A DNA stretch of 64,000 nt from Oscillospiraceae bacterium (GCA_017472965.1 JAFUNR010000036.1:61764-125763); one strand, 5' to 3'; shown: positions 14,762-23,451, numbered from the stretch's first letter. Notes: generated from the letters alone by a model not told the origin. Numbers and translations are program-made.

Positions 14762-16045
14762 ATGAAAAACATTGAGACATGGAAGAAAGAACTGGCCACG
14801 CCTGCAATGCTGGAAAAACTGGCTAAGGTATATTGCTGTCCGGTGGAATCTGCCGGTGTGTGGGCGGATCGCCTGAATGCGCTGTGCTGCAGCTATGAAA
14901 AAACCTTTGGCAAAGCGCAGGAGTTGGCGCTGTTCAGCGCACCCGGCCGTACCGAGATCGGCGGCAACCATACCGACCACCAGCACGGATGCGTGCTGGC
15001 CGGCAGCGTCAATCTGGATACCGTTGCCGCTGTGGCGCTTAACGGTGAGAATGTCATCCGTATCCAGTCTGAAGGCCACGCTCTCAATGAGGTGTCTTTG
15101 GATGTGCTCACTCCCTCCGAAAGCGAGTTCGGCTCCTCCGATGCTATTATCCGCGGTGTGGCTTCCCGTTTTGCCGAGATGGGCTGCGAATTGAAGGGCT
15201 TCAACGCTTACACCACCTCCAGCGTGCTCACCGGCAGCGGCCTTTCCAGTTCTGCCGCCTTCGAGGTGCTGGTCGGAACGATCATCAATGAGCTGTTCTT
15301 TGATAAGAAGGCTACCGCTGTGGAGATCGCCCAGATCGGCCAGTATGCTGAAAATGTGTTCTTCGGCAAGCCCTGCGGCCTGATGGATCAGACTGCCTGC
15401 TCCGTGGGCAACATGATCACCATCGACTTCAACGATCCCTCTGCCCCTCTGGTGGAGTCCATTGATTTCGATTTTGCCGCCACCGGACATGCCCTGTGCA
15501 TTCTGGATTCCGGTGCAAGCCACGCCGATCTGACGGATGAGTATGCTGCCATCACCCGCGAGATGAAGTCGATCAGCCGTCTGCTGGGCAAGGAATTCCT
15601 GCGCGATGTGCCGGAAGCGGAGTTTGTTGCTGCCATTCCCATGCTGCGCGAAAAGGTAGGCGACCGCGCCGTGCTGCGTGCCCTGCATTTCTTTGCCGAT
15701 AACGAGCGTGTGCCTCTTCAGGTGGAGGCGCTGCGTGCCGGTGATTTTGAAAAATTCCTGTCTCTGGTCAATGCCTCCGGCCGTTCCAGCTGGCTGTATC
15801 TGCAGAATGTGGTGCCCTCCGGTTACACCGAGCATCAGGAGGTAGCGCTGACGCTGGCATTGTGTGCGGCGCTGCTGGATGGCCGCGGCGCCAGCCGCGT
15901 TCATGGCGGCGGCTTCGCAGGCACCGTGCAGGCTTTTGTACCCTTCGATTTGCTGGATGACTTCATCGCCGGTACCGAGGCTGTTCTGGGTAAGGGTGCC
16001 TGCCATGTGCTGTCCATCCGTCCGGTGGGCGGTATCCGTTTCTGA
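14762..16045 (+). CDS. galK: Galactokinase
   Basis: 427 aa, a GHMP kinase. The galactokinase signature GRTEIGGNHTDHQHG begins near residue 62. The ATP-binding motif LTGSGLSSSAAFE is near 155, and the third GHMP motif GGGFAGTVQAF near 382. It phosphorylates alpha-D-galactose at C1 with ATP, the first Leloir step. An AAGGAG site precedes the ATG. galT follows after 40 bases in the same direction. The N-terminus is about 40 residues longer than in E. coli GalK, as is common in clostridial homologues. Confidence 0.93.
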   Translation: MKNIETWKKELATPAMLEKLAKVYCCPVESAGVWADRLNALCCSYEKTFGKAQELALFSAPGRTEIGGNHTDHQHGCVLAGSVNLDTVAAVALNGENVIRIQSEGHALNEVSLDVLTPSESEFGSSDAIIRGVASRFAEMGCELKGFNAYTTSSVLTGSGLSSSAAFEVLVGTIINELFFDKKATAVEIAQIGQYAENVFFGKPCGLMDQTACSVGNMITIDFNDPSAPLVESIDFDFAATGHALCILDSGASHADLTDEYAAITREMKSISRLLGKEFLRDVPEAEFVAAIPMLREKVGDRAVLRALHFFADNERVPLQVEALRAGDFEKFLSLVNASGRSSWLYLQNVVPSGYTEHQEVALTLALCAALLDGRGASRVHGGGFAGTVQAFVPFDLLDDFIAGTEAVLGKGACHVLSIRPVGGIRF

Positions 16046-16085
16046 TTTTTACGATTTGCGATCCATAGTATAGAAAGAGGAAATC

Positions 16086-17585
16086 ATGATAACTGTATCA
16101 TGTGCGTTGAACGGCCTTGTGCAGCACGGTCTGCGCTGCGGATTGATCAAGCCGGAGGATGCGGATTATGCCCGCAACGGCTTGCTGGATATTCTGGGAA
16201 TGACCGAACCGGAAGGGGAGGAGCTGCCCGCGGAGTCCACGCTGGATGAGCTTTTGGATACACTGGTGACCTACGCGGTGGAGAACGGTATCTGCGGAGA
16301 GACCGTCACCGAGCGGGATCTTTTTGACACCCGCCTGATGGGTGTGCTGACTCCCCGTCCCAGTGAGGTGGCGGAGGAATTCCGTCTGCGCTATGAATTG
16401 AGCCCGCAGGTCGCCACAAAGTATTTCTACGAATTGTGCAAAAACACCAACTACATCCGCACTGCCCGTGTGGCGAAGGATGAAAAGTGGCTGACGGATA
16501 CCCCCTTCGGCGAACTGGAGATCACGATCAATCTTTCCAAGCCGGAAAAGGATCCCCGTGCCATTGCCGCCGCCCGCAACGCAAAGAAGAGCAGCTATCC
16601 CAGCTGCCAGCTGTGCGTGACCAATGTGGGCTATGCGGGCCGACTGGATCATCCCGCACGACAGAATCTGCGTATTGTTCCGCTGCAGCTGGACGGTGCC
16701 CGCTGGGCCATGCAGTATTCTCCCTATGTATATTACAACGAGCACTGCATCGTGCTGAACACCCGGCATATTCCTATGCGTATCGAAACCGGCTCCTTCC
16801 GCCGTCTGCTGGATTTCGTGGGGCAGTTCCCGCACTATTTCCTGGGCAGCAATGCCGATCTGCCCATCGTGGGCGGTTCGATTCTGACCCATGATCATTT
16901 TCAGGGCGGCTGCCACACCTTTGCAATGGCAAAGGCGCCTGTTGAGATCCCCTTTATCTTTGCCGGTTTTGAAGATGTGAGTGCCGGTATCGTAAAATGG
17001 CCCATGTCTGTGCTGCGGCTGCGCAGTGCCGATGAACGCCGTCTCGTGGCGCTTGCGGATAAAGTGCTGACTGCATGGCGCGGCTACAGCGATCCCGATG
17101 CGGATATTTTGTGCCGGACCGACGGTGAGCCCCACAACACCGTTACCCCCATCGCCCGCAGAAACGGTGCAGATTTCGAACTGGATCTGGTGCTGCGCAA
17201 TAACCGCACCACGCCGGAGCATCCGCTGGGTCTTTTCCATCCCCACGAGCCGCTGCATCACATCAAAAAGGAGAATATCGGTCTGATCGAGGTCATGGGC
17301 CTTGCTGTGCTGCCTGCCCGCCTGAAGGCGGAGCTTGCCGCGCTGGAGACCGCTATGCTGGATGGCTCGGATATCGCTGCCGATGAGACCCTTGCCAAGC
17401 ATGCCGCGTGGGCCGCTGATGTGAAGAAACGCCATCCCGAACTGAACGCCGAAAACATCCGCGAGGTGCTGCGGCAGGAGGTGGGGCAGGTGTTCCTGCA
17501 GGTGCTGACCGATGCGGGCGTTTATAAATGTACCGAAGCCGGCCGCGCCGCATTCCTGCGATTCCTCGAAAGTCTCAATGCATGA
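16086..17585 (+). CDS. galT: UDP-glucose--hexose-1-phosphate uridylyltransferase, Firmicutes type
   Basis: 499 aa, the length of the Firmicutes-type GalT (class 2), which is longer than the E. coli enzyme. The characteristic stretches are FPHYFLGSNADLPIVGGSILTHDHFQGG near residue 250-280 with the histidine-rich active-site region, and ARNAKKSSYPSCQLCVTNVGYAGR near 163. It transfers UMP from UDP-glucose to galactose-1-phosphate. It is sandwiched between galK and a GH127-like gene; galE is not in the window. Confidence 0.93.
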   Translation: MITVSCALNGLVQHGLRCGLIKPEDADYARNGLLDILGMTEPEGEELPAESTLDELLDTLVTYAVENGICGETVTERDLFDTRLMGVLTPRPSEVAEEFRLRYELSPQVATKYFYELCKNTNYIRTARVAKDEKWLTDTPFGELEITINLSKPEKDPRAIAAARNAKKSSYPSCQLCVTNVGYAGRLDHPARQNLRIVPLQLDGARWAMQYSPYVYYNEHCIVLNTRHIPMRIETGSFRRLLDFVGQFPHYFLGSNADLPIVGGSILTHDHFQGGCHTFAMAKAPVEIPFIFAGFEDVSAGIVKWPMSVLRLRSADERRLVALADKVLTAWRGYSDPDADILCRTDGEPHNTVTPIARRNGADFELDLVLRNNRTTPEHPLGLFHPHEPLHHIKKENIGLIEVMGLAVLPARLKAELAALETAMLDGSDIAADETLAKHAAWAADVKKRHPELNAENIREVLRQEVGQVFLQVLTDAGVYKCTEAGRAAFLRFLESLNA

Positions 17586-17621
17586 ATCCGCCGCAGGGCG
17601 AAAAAAGAAAGGATGAACACC

Positions 17622-18920
17622 ATGCCGCAGATCCTTCCGCTGACGGAGGAGGAGCTCTCCGTCCGTATTCAGAAAAACTATGAGCGTCTTTGCGAGCCGT
17701 ATTACCAGATCGAAAATGTGTTTGCCTCCGGTGAATACGATTGGCCCGGCGATAAAGAGGGCCGTGCCCTGCTGGCCTTTGCAAGCCATGTCAAGATGAC
17801 CGGCAAGGTCACCCCCTGCCTGCAGCCCATGCTGGATCAGCTGGATGAAAAGACCAATGAACAGGATTTCTTCGGCCCGCTGGCAGGCGATGTGATTTTC
17901 GAGCAGCAGCTCTCCGGCCACAGCTGGTATCTGCGCGGCCTGTGCGAGGTGTATCAGCTGTACGGCGGCGAGGCTAACCTGCGCCGGCTGAAAAACACTT
18001 TCGAGGGTCTGTTCCTGCCCACAGCCGGTCACTACGCCTCTTATCCCATCCAGCGCCCCGAAACCGATGGCGGGGTCGGCGGTCACAGTGCGCTGATCTG
18101 GCAGGGATGGAATCTTTCCAGCGATGTGGGCTGTGCTTTCATGAGCGTGGACGGCCTGTCGCACTACTATGTTGTCACAAAGGATGAGCGTGCTCTGGCG
18201 CTGCTGGATGAGATGATCGATGTTTTTGTCGGCATTGATAAAGTGGCGCTGAAGGCGCAGACCCACTGCAGCCTGACCGCAGCCCGCGGTATGCTTCGCT
18301 TGTATGAGGCCACCGGTACGCAGAAGTATCTGGACGGTGCGAAGAGCATCTGGCAGACATATCTGGAAAGCGGCATGACCTACACCTATCAGAATTTCAA
18401 CTGGTGGGGCCGCGGCGACACATGGACCGAGCCCTGTGCCATTGTGGATTCTCTGATCGTGGCACTGCAGCTTTACGAGCTGACCGGGGATGAAAGTCTG
18501 CTGACCATTGCCCGCCGCATCTGGCACAACGGCATGGCGAGCGCCCAGCGGCCCAACGGCGGCGCGGGCACGGATAACACCATCAGCGAGACCTGCGATA
18601 TTCTGCAGTCCCAGATGTACGAGGCGTATTTCTGCTGCACCATGCGTTTCGCCGAGGGTCTGTGGTGGGCCAGAGAGCATATAAGCGAGCTGGGTGCGGT
18701 CGTCACCGGTGAGCTGGAGCTGGACAGCCTTGGCCGCTGGCATGACGGCGATATTCTGTACGCCGAAATTCTGGAAGGTGCGCCCGCCGATCTGCCCGAG
18801 TGGGAACTGAAAAAAGAAAAGGACGGTCATGTACTGACTCCGTTGGTCAAATACTACCGTCTGGACGATGAAACCGTCAAAAACCTGCGCCAGCAGGTGC
18901 TGTTCCGTAAAAAGAAATAA
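17622..18920 (+). CDS. GH127-like (beta-L-arabinofuranosidase-type) protein, catalytic domain only
   Basis: 432 aa starting at ATG 17622, nine bases after AAAGGA. An ATG at 17613 touches the ribosome site and is less likely. The start RIQKNYERLCEPYYQIENVF and the alpha/alpha-barrel layout resemble GH127 (DUF1680). The Cys/Glu set of the zinc-dependent active site is present: E-T-C (Glu323, Cys325) and a Cys pair, F-C-C (338-339), matching Glu338/Cys340/Cys417/Cys418 of HypBA1. HypBA1-like enzymes are about 650 aa; here the C-terminal beta domains are missing. No signal peptide is seen. Its place after galK-galT suggests an intracellular glycosidase or an enzyme linked to galactose or arabinose metabolism. 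Confidence 0.7.
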   Translation: MPQILPLTEEELSVRIQKNYERLCEPYYQIENVFASGEYDWPGDKEGRALLAFASHVKMTGKVTPCLQPMLDQLDEKTNEQDFFGPLAGDVIFEQQLSGHSWYLRGLCEVYQLYGGEANLRRLKNTFEGLFLPTAGHYASYPIQRPETDGGVGGHSALIWQGWNLSSDVGCAFMSVDGLSHYYVVTKDERALALLDEMIDVFVGIDKVALKAQTHCSLTAARGMLRLYEATGTQKYLDGAKSIWQTYLESGMTYTYQNFNWWGRGDTWTEPCAIVDSLIVALQLYELTGDESLLTIARRIWHNGMASAQRPNGGAGTDNTISETCDILQSQMYEAYFCCTMRFAEGLWWAREHISELGAVVTGELELDSLGRWHDGDILYAEILEGAPADLPEWELKKEKDGHVLTPLVKYYRLDDETVKNLRQQVLFRKKK

Positions 18921-18931
18921 GATGATCGAAA

Positions 18932-18978
18932 AAGGAAGTCTGTGTGCGAAGAATGCATACAGACTTCCTTTTTTTCGA
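18932..18978. terminator. Strong terminator after the gal operon
   Basis: Stem AAAAAGGAAGTCTGT/ACAGACTTCCTTTTTT with an inner TGC/GCA pairing. It works on both strands and so also serves the convergent mgtE gene. Confidence 0.85.
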
Positions 18979-19005
18979 TCGGTATACCGGGCAGGTACGC
19001 AGGGC

Positions 19006-20391
19006 TTAGACCCCCAGCAGCAGGCTGGCAAAGCGGAAGTAGATCAGCAGGGAAACGGCATCCACAATGGTGGTGATGAAAGGGCTTGCCATGACGGCGG
19101 GATCCAGCTTCAGCTTTTTGGCCAGCATGGGCAGCACGCCGCCCACCAGCTTTGCCACCACAATGGTGAAAAGCAGCGTCAGCGATACCACTGCCGCCAC
19201 GGTGACAGTCAGCCTGTCCAGCAGCATCAGCTTGCCGAAATTCACCACGGCCAGCGTCAGACCGCACAGCACAGAGACCCGCAGCTCTTTCCACAGCACG
19301 CGCAGCAGATCGCGGAATTCGATATCGCCCAGCGAAAGGCTGCGGATGACGGTCACGCTGGACTGGCTGCTGCAGTTGCCGCCGGTGCCCATCAGCATGG
19401 GGATGTAGGCGGTCAGCACCACACAGGCGGCCAGCGCCGTTTCAAAGCTGTTGATGATGGCCTGTGTAAAGGTGGCCGAAAGCATCAGGATCAGCAGCCA
19501 GGGAATGCGCTGCTTCCAGGTCTCCCACACGCCGGTGTGCAGATAATCCTTCTCCGAGGGGGTGATAGCGGCCATCATCTCCATGTCCTCGGTGGCTGCA
19601 TCTTCCATCACGGTGATGACATCGTCGACGGTGACAATGCCCACCAGCCGGTTTTCTCCGTCCACTACGGGCAGCGAGATAAAGCCGTATTTGGAGAAAA
19701 GCTGCGTGACCGTCTCCTGTTCATCGGCCGTGGTGCAGTAGATGACATTTTCATCCATGATCTCGCCGATGGTCTGGTCGATGCCGGCTAAAAGCAGCTG
19801 CTTGGCGGTTACCACGCCGGTCAGGTGACGCGCTTTGTCAATGACATAGCAGGTGTAGATGGTCTCGCTGTCCGCGCCGTTCTTGCGAATGTGGTTCAGT
19901 GCGGTTTTGATGGACATATCCGGCTTCAGTTCCACAAATTCCGCCGTCATGATGCTGCCTGCGGAATTGTCCGGGTATTTCATGAATTTGTTGAGCAGGC
20001 TGCGTGTTTCTGGCTGCGCCACCTTCAGTACGCGGTGCACCACATTGGCAGGCAGTTCCTCCAGCATATCGACCGCGTCGTCGATAGCCAGCTCCTCGAT
20101 GATCGCCGAAAGCTCGCTTTCGGTGATGGCATTTACAAAATACAGCTGGCGATCTGCTTCCAGATTGGCAAAAACCTCCGCCGCCAGTTCTTTGGGCAGC
20201 ATGCGGAAAACCAGTACGGCCTTTTCCGGAGAAAGCTCCTCCAGAAACCATGCGATATCCACCTCGGGCCAGTCGCGCAGGGTGTCTCGCACTGTGCGCA
20301 GCTGTTTCTGATTTACCAGCGTCGCCAGCTCCTCATAACGCTCCTCAAAATCAAAATCCGCAAGATCGGTGCGGAGCATTTCATTTTCCAT
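19006..20391 (-). CDS. mgtE: Magnesium transporter MgtE
   Basis: 461 aa. Order of domains: the N-terminal superhelical Mg-sensing domain (residues 1-130), two CBS domains (about 135-260; YPDNSAGSIMTAEFVEL and LPVVDGENRLVGIVTVDDV), then five membrane helices (about 290-461). The pore signature AYIPMLMGTGGNCSSQSSVTVIR is near 345-365. MgtE is a Mg2+ channel gated by cytosolic Mg2+. A very good ribosome site (AAAAGGAGGA) precedes the ATG. The leader carries a terminator, so expression is probably controlled by attenuation. Confidence 0.95.
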   Translation of the reverse strand: MENEMLRTDLADFDFEERYEELATLVNQKQLRTVRDTLRDWPEVDIAWFLEELSPEKAVLVFRMLPKELAAEVFANLEADRQLYFVNAITESELSAIIEELAIDDAVDMLEELPANVVHRVLKVAQPETRSLLNKFMKYPDNSAGSIMTAEFVELKPDMSIKTALNHIRKNGADSETIYTCYVIDKARHLTGVVTAKQLLLAGIDQTIGEIMDENVIYCTTADEQETVTQLFSKYGFISLPVVDGENRLVGIVTVDDVITVMEDAATEDMEMMAAITPSEKDYLHTGVWETWKQRIPWLLILMLSATFTQAIINSFETALAACVVLTAYIPMLMGTGGNCSSQSSVTVIRSLSLGDIEFRDLLRVLWKELRVSVLCGLTLAVVNFGKLMLLDRLTVTVAAVVSLTLLFTIVVAKLVGGVLPMLAKKLKLDPAVMASPFITTIVDAVSLLIYFRFASLLLGV

Positions 20392-20467
20392 GGGTCGATC
20401 CTCCTTTTGTTGATAGTAGCTTCATTCAAAAGGCTTCCCTGCGGGCAGAGAGAAATTCCGCGCACAG

Positions 20468-20504
20468 AAAAACCGCGCCTGCCAGGCGAATGGCATAAGC
20501 GCGG
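20468..20504 (-). terminator. Attenuator-type terminator in the mgtE leader
   Basis: On the minus strand CCGCGC (20504-20499), an inner TGCC/GGCA pairing, GCGCGG (20478-20473) and then TTTTT (20472-20468). It ends about 77 bases before the mgtE start codon and upstream of its ribosome site, so transcription would stop before the gene unless the hairpin is prevented. Confidence 0.75.
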
Positions 20505-20675
20505 GCGACCGATTTCAGCAGACAAGGCGCACTGTTATAAACAGGCGCAGCAAACATTCCCTTTATGCGATGCAAAAACAGGGAAGGCTGTGGCTGCATA
20601 AATGCGGGTCACCGGCGTTGATGCTACTTCGACCGACGATATCCAAAGCTCTTCCCCCTTTGTCATTTTTTATTA
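20505..20675 (-). ncRNA. Putative structured leader (aptamer candidate) of mgtE
   Basis: The transcript probably begins near 20675 (minus-strand TATACT at 20687-20682 with TTGCCA at 20711-20706, spacer 18; TATAAT at 20677-20672 is an alternative). The leader before the attenuator is about 170 bases. Its 5' part is closed by GGGAAG (20656-20651) pairing with CTTCCC (20586-20581), with AGCATCAACGCCGGTGACCC inside. I could not match it to the M-box or to yybP-ykoY, so the class is open. Confidence 0.45.
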
Positions 20676-20767
20676 TAATACAGTATATCATAAAATAGGC
20701 TCCGGTGGCAACCCCTGCGGCTGCCAAAAGATGCCGCACGGCGCTTCCCATTTTTTGGCAAATGTGT

Positions 20768-20773
20768 TATAAT
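20768..20773 (+). promoter_or_regulatory. -10 box of the CDF transporter gene
   Basis: TATAAT at 20768-20773 with no good -35 box. The implied leader is only about 10 bases to the ATG at 20790. Confidence 0.4.
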
Positions 20774-20789
20774 AAACAGAAATATCAGT

Positions 20790-21989
20790 ATGCAGAAAAG
20801 GCAGGCGTTACCATTGACAGAAATTCTTCTTCGTACATTTATCAAAGAGGGCGGAAATTATACGGATCCCGAGGTGCGCAGCCGCTGCGGCAAGCTGGCG
20901 GGCGTGGTGGGCATTGTGTGCAATCTGCTGCTGTTTGCCGCCAAGCTGACAGTGGGCTTGCTCAGTGCCAGTGTTTCCATCATGGCGGATGCACTGAACA
21001 ATCTGACGGATGCATCCTCCTCCATCGTGACACTGGTGGGCTTCCGGCTCAGCGAAAAACCGGCGGATAAGCACCATCCCTTTGGCCATGCCCGTATTGA
21101 ATATCTTTCCGGCGTGGCAGTGGCGGTGCTGATCCTGTTCATCGGCTACGAACTGGCAAAAAGCAGTGTGGATAAGCTGCTGCATCCCGAGCCCACGCTC
21201 TTTGGCGCTGCACTGGTGGTGGTCATGCTGCTTTCCGTGCTCATCAAGCTGTGGATGGCTTCTTTCAACCGCACCGTGGGCAAAAAGATCGATTCCGCCA
21301 CTTTGAAAGCTGCTGCGGCAGACAGCCGCAACGATGTAGTCGCAACGCTGGCGGTTCTGGCCGCCTGTGTGCTGGGGCATCTGCTTCATGTGGATCTGGA
21401 TGGCTGGGTCGGTCTGGCGGTGGCGCTGTTCATTCTGTACAGCGGCTGTGTTGCTCTGCGTGAGACGGTCAATCCGCTGCTGGGCGAGCCGGCAGGGGAG
21501 ACGCTCTCCAATGAGATCGTACAGCGGCTGAATGCCTGCGAACAGGTGCGCGGCGTGCATGATCTGATCGTGCACGATTACGGCCCCGGACGCCGTTTTG
21601 CCAGCGTTCATGTGGAGATGGACCGCCGGATCGATGTGCTGACCGCCCATGATATGATCGACGATCTGGAGCGTGAATTTGAGCAGCAGGCGCATATCCA
21701 GCTGGTCATCCATTACGATCCGGTGGTGGTGGATGATCCGCTGATCGATGCCACCCGTGACTGGGTGACGCAGCAGGTACAGAGCATTGCACCCATGCTG
21801 CGCATCCACGATTTCCGCATGGTGGAGGGCAAAGGACACACCAACCTGATTTTCGATGTGGTTCGCCCGCAGGAGCTTTCTCTCACCGCGCAGGAGCTGC
21901 AGGCACAGATCACCGCAGTCATCTGTGGGCAGCGGCCGGAATACCGTGTGGTGCTTCATGTGGATGAAAATTATGCGGTGACAGAGTAA
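20790..21989 (+). CDS. Cation diffusion facilitator family transporter
   Basis: 399 aa. Six membrane helices span about residues 25-215. The metal site residues of CDF proteins are visible: DALNNLTD in TM2 (D-x-x-x-D) and, in TM5, DSRNDV (D-x-x-x-D). HHPFGHAR lies after TM2. The C-terminal cytosolic domain (about 220-310) is the usual ferredoxin-like sensor, and a further tail of about 85 residues is present. It exports divalent metal (Zn, Mn, Fe or Co) by proton antiport. The start could also be TTG at 20814, which has AAAAGGCAGG upstream. The next gene is a Fur-type regulator, suggesting metal-linked regulation. Confidence 0.88.
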   Translation: MQKRQALPLTEILLRTFIKEGGNYTDPEVRSRCGKLAGVVGIVCNLLLFAAKLTVGLLSASVSIMADALNNLTDASSSIVTLVGFRLSEKPADKHHPFGHARIEYLSGVAVAVLILFIGYELAKSSVDKLLHPEPTLFGAALVVVMLLSVLIKLWMASFNRTVGKKIDSATLKAAAADSRNDVVATLAVLAACVLGHLLHVDLDGWVGLAVALFILYSGCVALRETVNPLLGEPAGETLSNEIVQRLNACEQVRGVHDLIVHDYGPGRRFASVHVEMDRRIDVLTAHDMIDDLEREFEQQAHIQLVIHYDPVVVDDPLIDATRDWVTQQVQSIAPMLRIHDFRMVEGKGHTNLIFDVVRPQELSLTAQELQAQITAVICGQRPEYRVVLHVDENYAVTE

Positions 21990-22004
21990 AAAATTTGCTT
22001 CTTT

Positions 22005-22021
22005 TTGAGATATATTCCCAA
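22005..22021. promoter_or_regulatory. Fur/PerR-type operator box 1
   Basis: TTGAGATATATTCCCAA, a near-copy of box 2, placed just upstream of the -35 of the Fur-family gene. Confidence 0.55.
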
Positions 22022-22027
22022 TTAGTA

Positions 22028-22056
22028 TTGCAATGCGGAAAGATTTCTGCTATAGT
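22028..22056 (+). promoter_or_regulatory. Promoter of the Fur-family gene
   Basis: TTGCAA (22028-22033), 17-base spacer, TATAGT (22051-22056), framed by the two operator boxes. Confidence 0.7.
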
Positions 22057-22060
22057 ATTA

Positions 22061-22077
22061 TTGAGATAAATTCTCAA
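22061..22077. promoter_or_regulatory. Fur/PerR-type operator box 2
   Basis: TTGAGA-TAAAT-TCTCAA, a perfect 6-5-6 inverted repeat directly after the -10 box, over the expected transcription start. It fits autorepression. Confidence 0.65.
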
Positions 22078-22101
22078 AGAAAAAGCAAAGGAGGCGACCG
22101 C

Positions 22102-22515
22102 ATGATCCAACGCAATACCGTACAGCGCCGTCAGGTGCTGGAGGCGGTGCAGCAGCTTTACAATCACCCGACCGCCGAGGATATTTATGAGTATCTTGCC
22201 GAAAGGCAGGCGGGTCTGGGTCGTGCCACCATCTACCGCAATCTGAATGTGCTTTGTGAGCAGGGGCTTGTCCATAAAATCGAGGTGCCGGATGCACCCG
22301 CGCGCTTTGACCATACCCTGTGCGCACACTACCATCTGCAGTGCCGCTGCTGCGGCAGCTTCGGGGATGTATCCCTGCCGGAGCAAAACCGTCTTGACCG
22401 CGCCGTCAGCAAGGAGACCGGCTATACCGCCGTCACCCATGATATCGTGTTCAGTGGGATTTGTCCGGAATGCCGCGCCGCGGGCAAAGATCGCAGTGCG
22501 GAGCCCAAAGCGTAG
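22102..22515 (+). CDS. Fur-family metalloregulator, PerR-like
   Basis: 137 aa from ATG 22102 behind AAAGGAGG. The N-terminal winged helix contains HPTAEDIYEYLAER and RATIYRNLNVLCEQGLV, the Fur recognition-helix region. The C-terminal domain has the HYHLQCRCCGS segment with a C-x-x-C pair and a second pair CPEC near residue 126 (structural zinc). Histidines in FDHTLCAHYH can form the regulatory metal site. The length and CPEC ending resemble PerR, but Zur or Fur cannot be excluded. Two operator boxes around its own promoter indicate autoregulation; the CDF gene upstream may be a target. Confidence 0.88.
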   Translation: MIQRNTVQRRQVLEAVQQLYNHPTAEDIYEYLAERQAGLGRATIYRNLNVLCEQGLVHKIEVPDAPARFDHTLCAHYHLQCRCCGSFGDVSLPEQNRLDRAVSKETGYTAVTHDIVFSGICPECRAAGKDRSAEPKA

Positions 22516-22598
22516 CTGCATAAATGGCAGACTGCGGCTGCGTTTCGGCGCTGAAGCCTGAAAAAAGCTGTACCGGAAGTTTTTCCTCCAAAAAAGGA

Positions 22599-22635
22599 GA
22601 GGCCGTATCCTTTGCACGGGATACGGCCTCTTTTT
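22599..22635. terminator. Bidirectional terminator
   Basis: Perfect stem GAGGCCGTATCC/GGATACGGCCTC with T-runs on both exits. It serves the Fur gene and the convergent ECF sigma gene. Confidence 0.85.
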
Positions 22636-22668
22636 ATGCGGCAAAAGCGGTACGGCGGTGAAACCGGC

Positions 22669-23451
22669 TTATACAAAGAGGTCGGTCACGCAATCGTACC
22701 AGTGAACATAGGTCTCGCCGTTGACGGTGATGCGCTCGCTGTCCGGCAGCAGCTCCGTCCACAGCTTGCCGTAGCGGCTGAAATGCCAGTCGTTCCGGTT
22801 GAAGCGCCGCCACAGAACGGTGTGTCCCTCAGCATTGATGTACTGCTGTGCCACAACGCTTTCCTCGTAGCTTTCTACATCCGTCAGACAGATGCAGTCG
22901 TGGGCGGTACCGTTCAGCGTCACGGTGTAACGCCCTGTCACATCCAGCGTCTCTTCGCCCGCGGGGGCGGTAAGGGTGTTTCCGTCACACAAAATCAGAC
23001 CTTTTGCGCGCAGATCGGTCTCAAAGCCGCAGTTATCCTCGCCAAAACCCCAGTTTTTCAAAAAGGCATCGCCGTCCAGAAAAGTGAAACATTTGCGCAC
23101 GCCGTTTTCGGTGTGGGATTCAGCCAGATAGCGGGTGTGGGTATCGGTCAGCTGGGCGATAAAGAGCCGCTCGATCGCTTCTTCGCTGTCGGCGGGATCC
23201 TTTGCGCGGCTGTACTCCAATGCGCGGATCTCCACGCCTTCAATGCCGTGCACCTCTGCTTTGCCGGTGACCTTCAGTTCCATGTGTCCGGTACAGCGGC
23301 CGTCCGGTTGATCGTAAAATGCCCATGTCAGCTTTTCGCCGGGCTTCGGCACGATAAACCAGCCCATGACCTCTTCACAGCGTACGGCAAAGGGCGGGCG
23401 GGGATCGGGTTCGATGGTGTATGCGGGCAGATAATCAGGCAGCTTGCTCAT
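22669..23451 (-). CDS. Possible separate product of the sigma-fusion C-terminal domain (internal start)
   Basis: Inside the ECF fusion, CGGAGGAAA (23464-23456) precedes ATG at 23451, a strong ribosome site in frame. Translation from it would give a free 260-aa protein beginning MSKLPDYLPAY. Either both products are made or a stop codon between two former genes has been lost. This entry is nested in the fusion CDS. Confidence 0.5.
   Translation of the reverse strand: MSKLPDYLPAYTIEPDPRPPFAVRCEEVMGWFIVPKPGEKLTWAFYDQPDGRCTGHMELKVTGKAEVHGIEGVEIRALEYSRAKDPADSEEAIERLFIAQLTDTHTRYLAESHTENGVRKCFTFLDGDAFLKNWGFGEDNCGFETDLRAKGLILCDGNTLTAPAGEETLDVTGRYTVTLNGTAHDCICLTDVESYEESVVAQQYINAEGHTVLWRRFNRNDWHFSRYGKLWTELLPDSERITVNGETYVHWYDCVTDLFV

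Noticed and set aside
18829-18837. Further copy of ATGTACTGA, as in the array
   Set aside because: It lies out of frame inside the GH127-like coding sequence and has no SD run at the right distance; a chance match.
16098-19031. Very long antisense open frame (about 977 codons) opposite galT and the GH127-like gene
   Set aside because: It runs opposite recognisable genes, has no family features and is explained by GC-rich third positions. The same applies to long antisense frames at 46238-48430, 58109-60505, 30559-32703, 53166-54989 and 61938-63698.
20392-20690. M-box (Mg2+) or yybP-ykoY (Mn2+) riboswitch
   Set aside because: Partial resemblances (GGGGGAAG start, ATCAACGCCGG) do not extend to the conserved cores that I remember, so I only report an unclassified leader.
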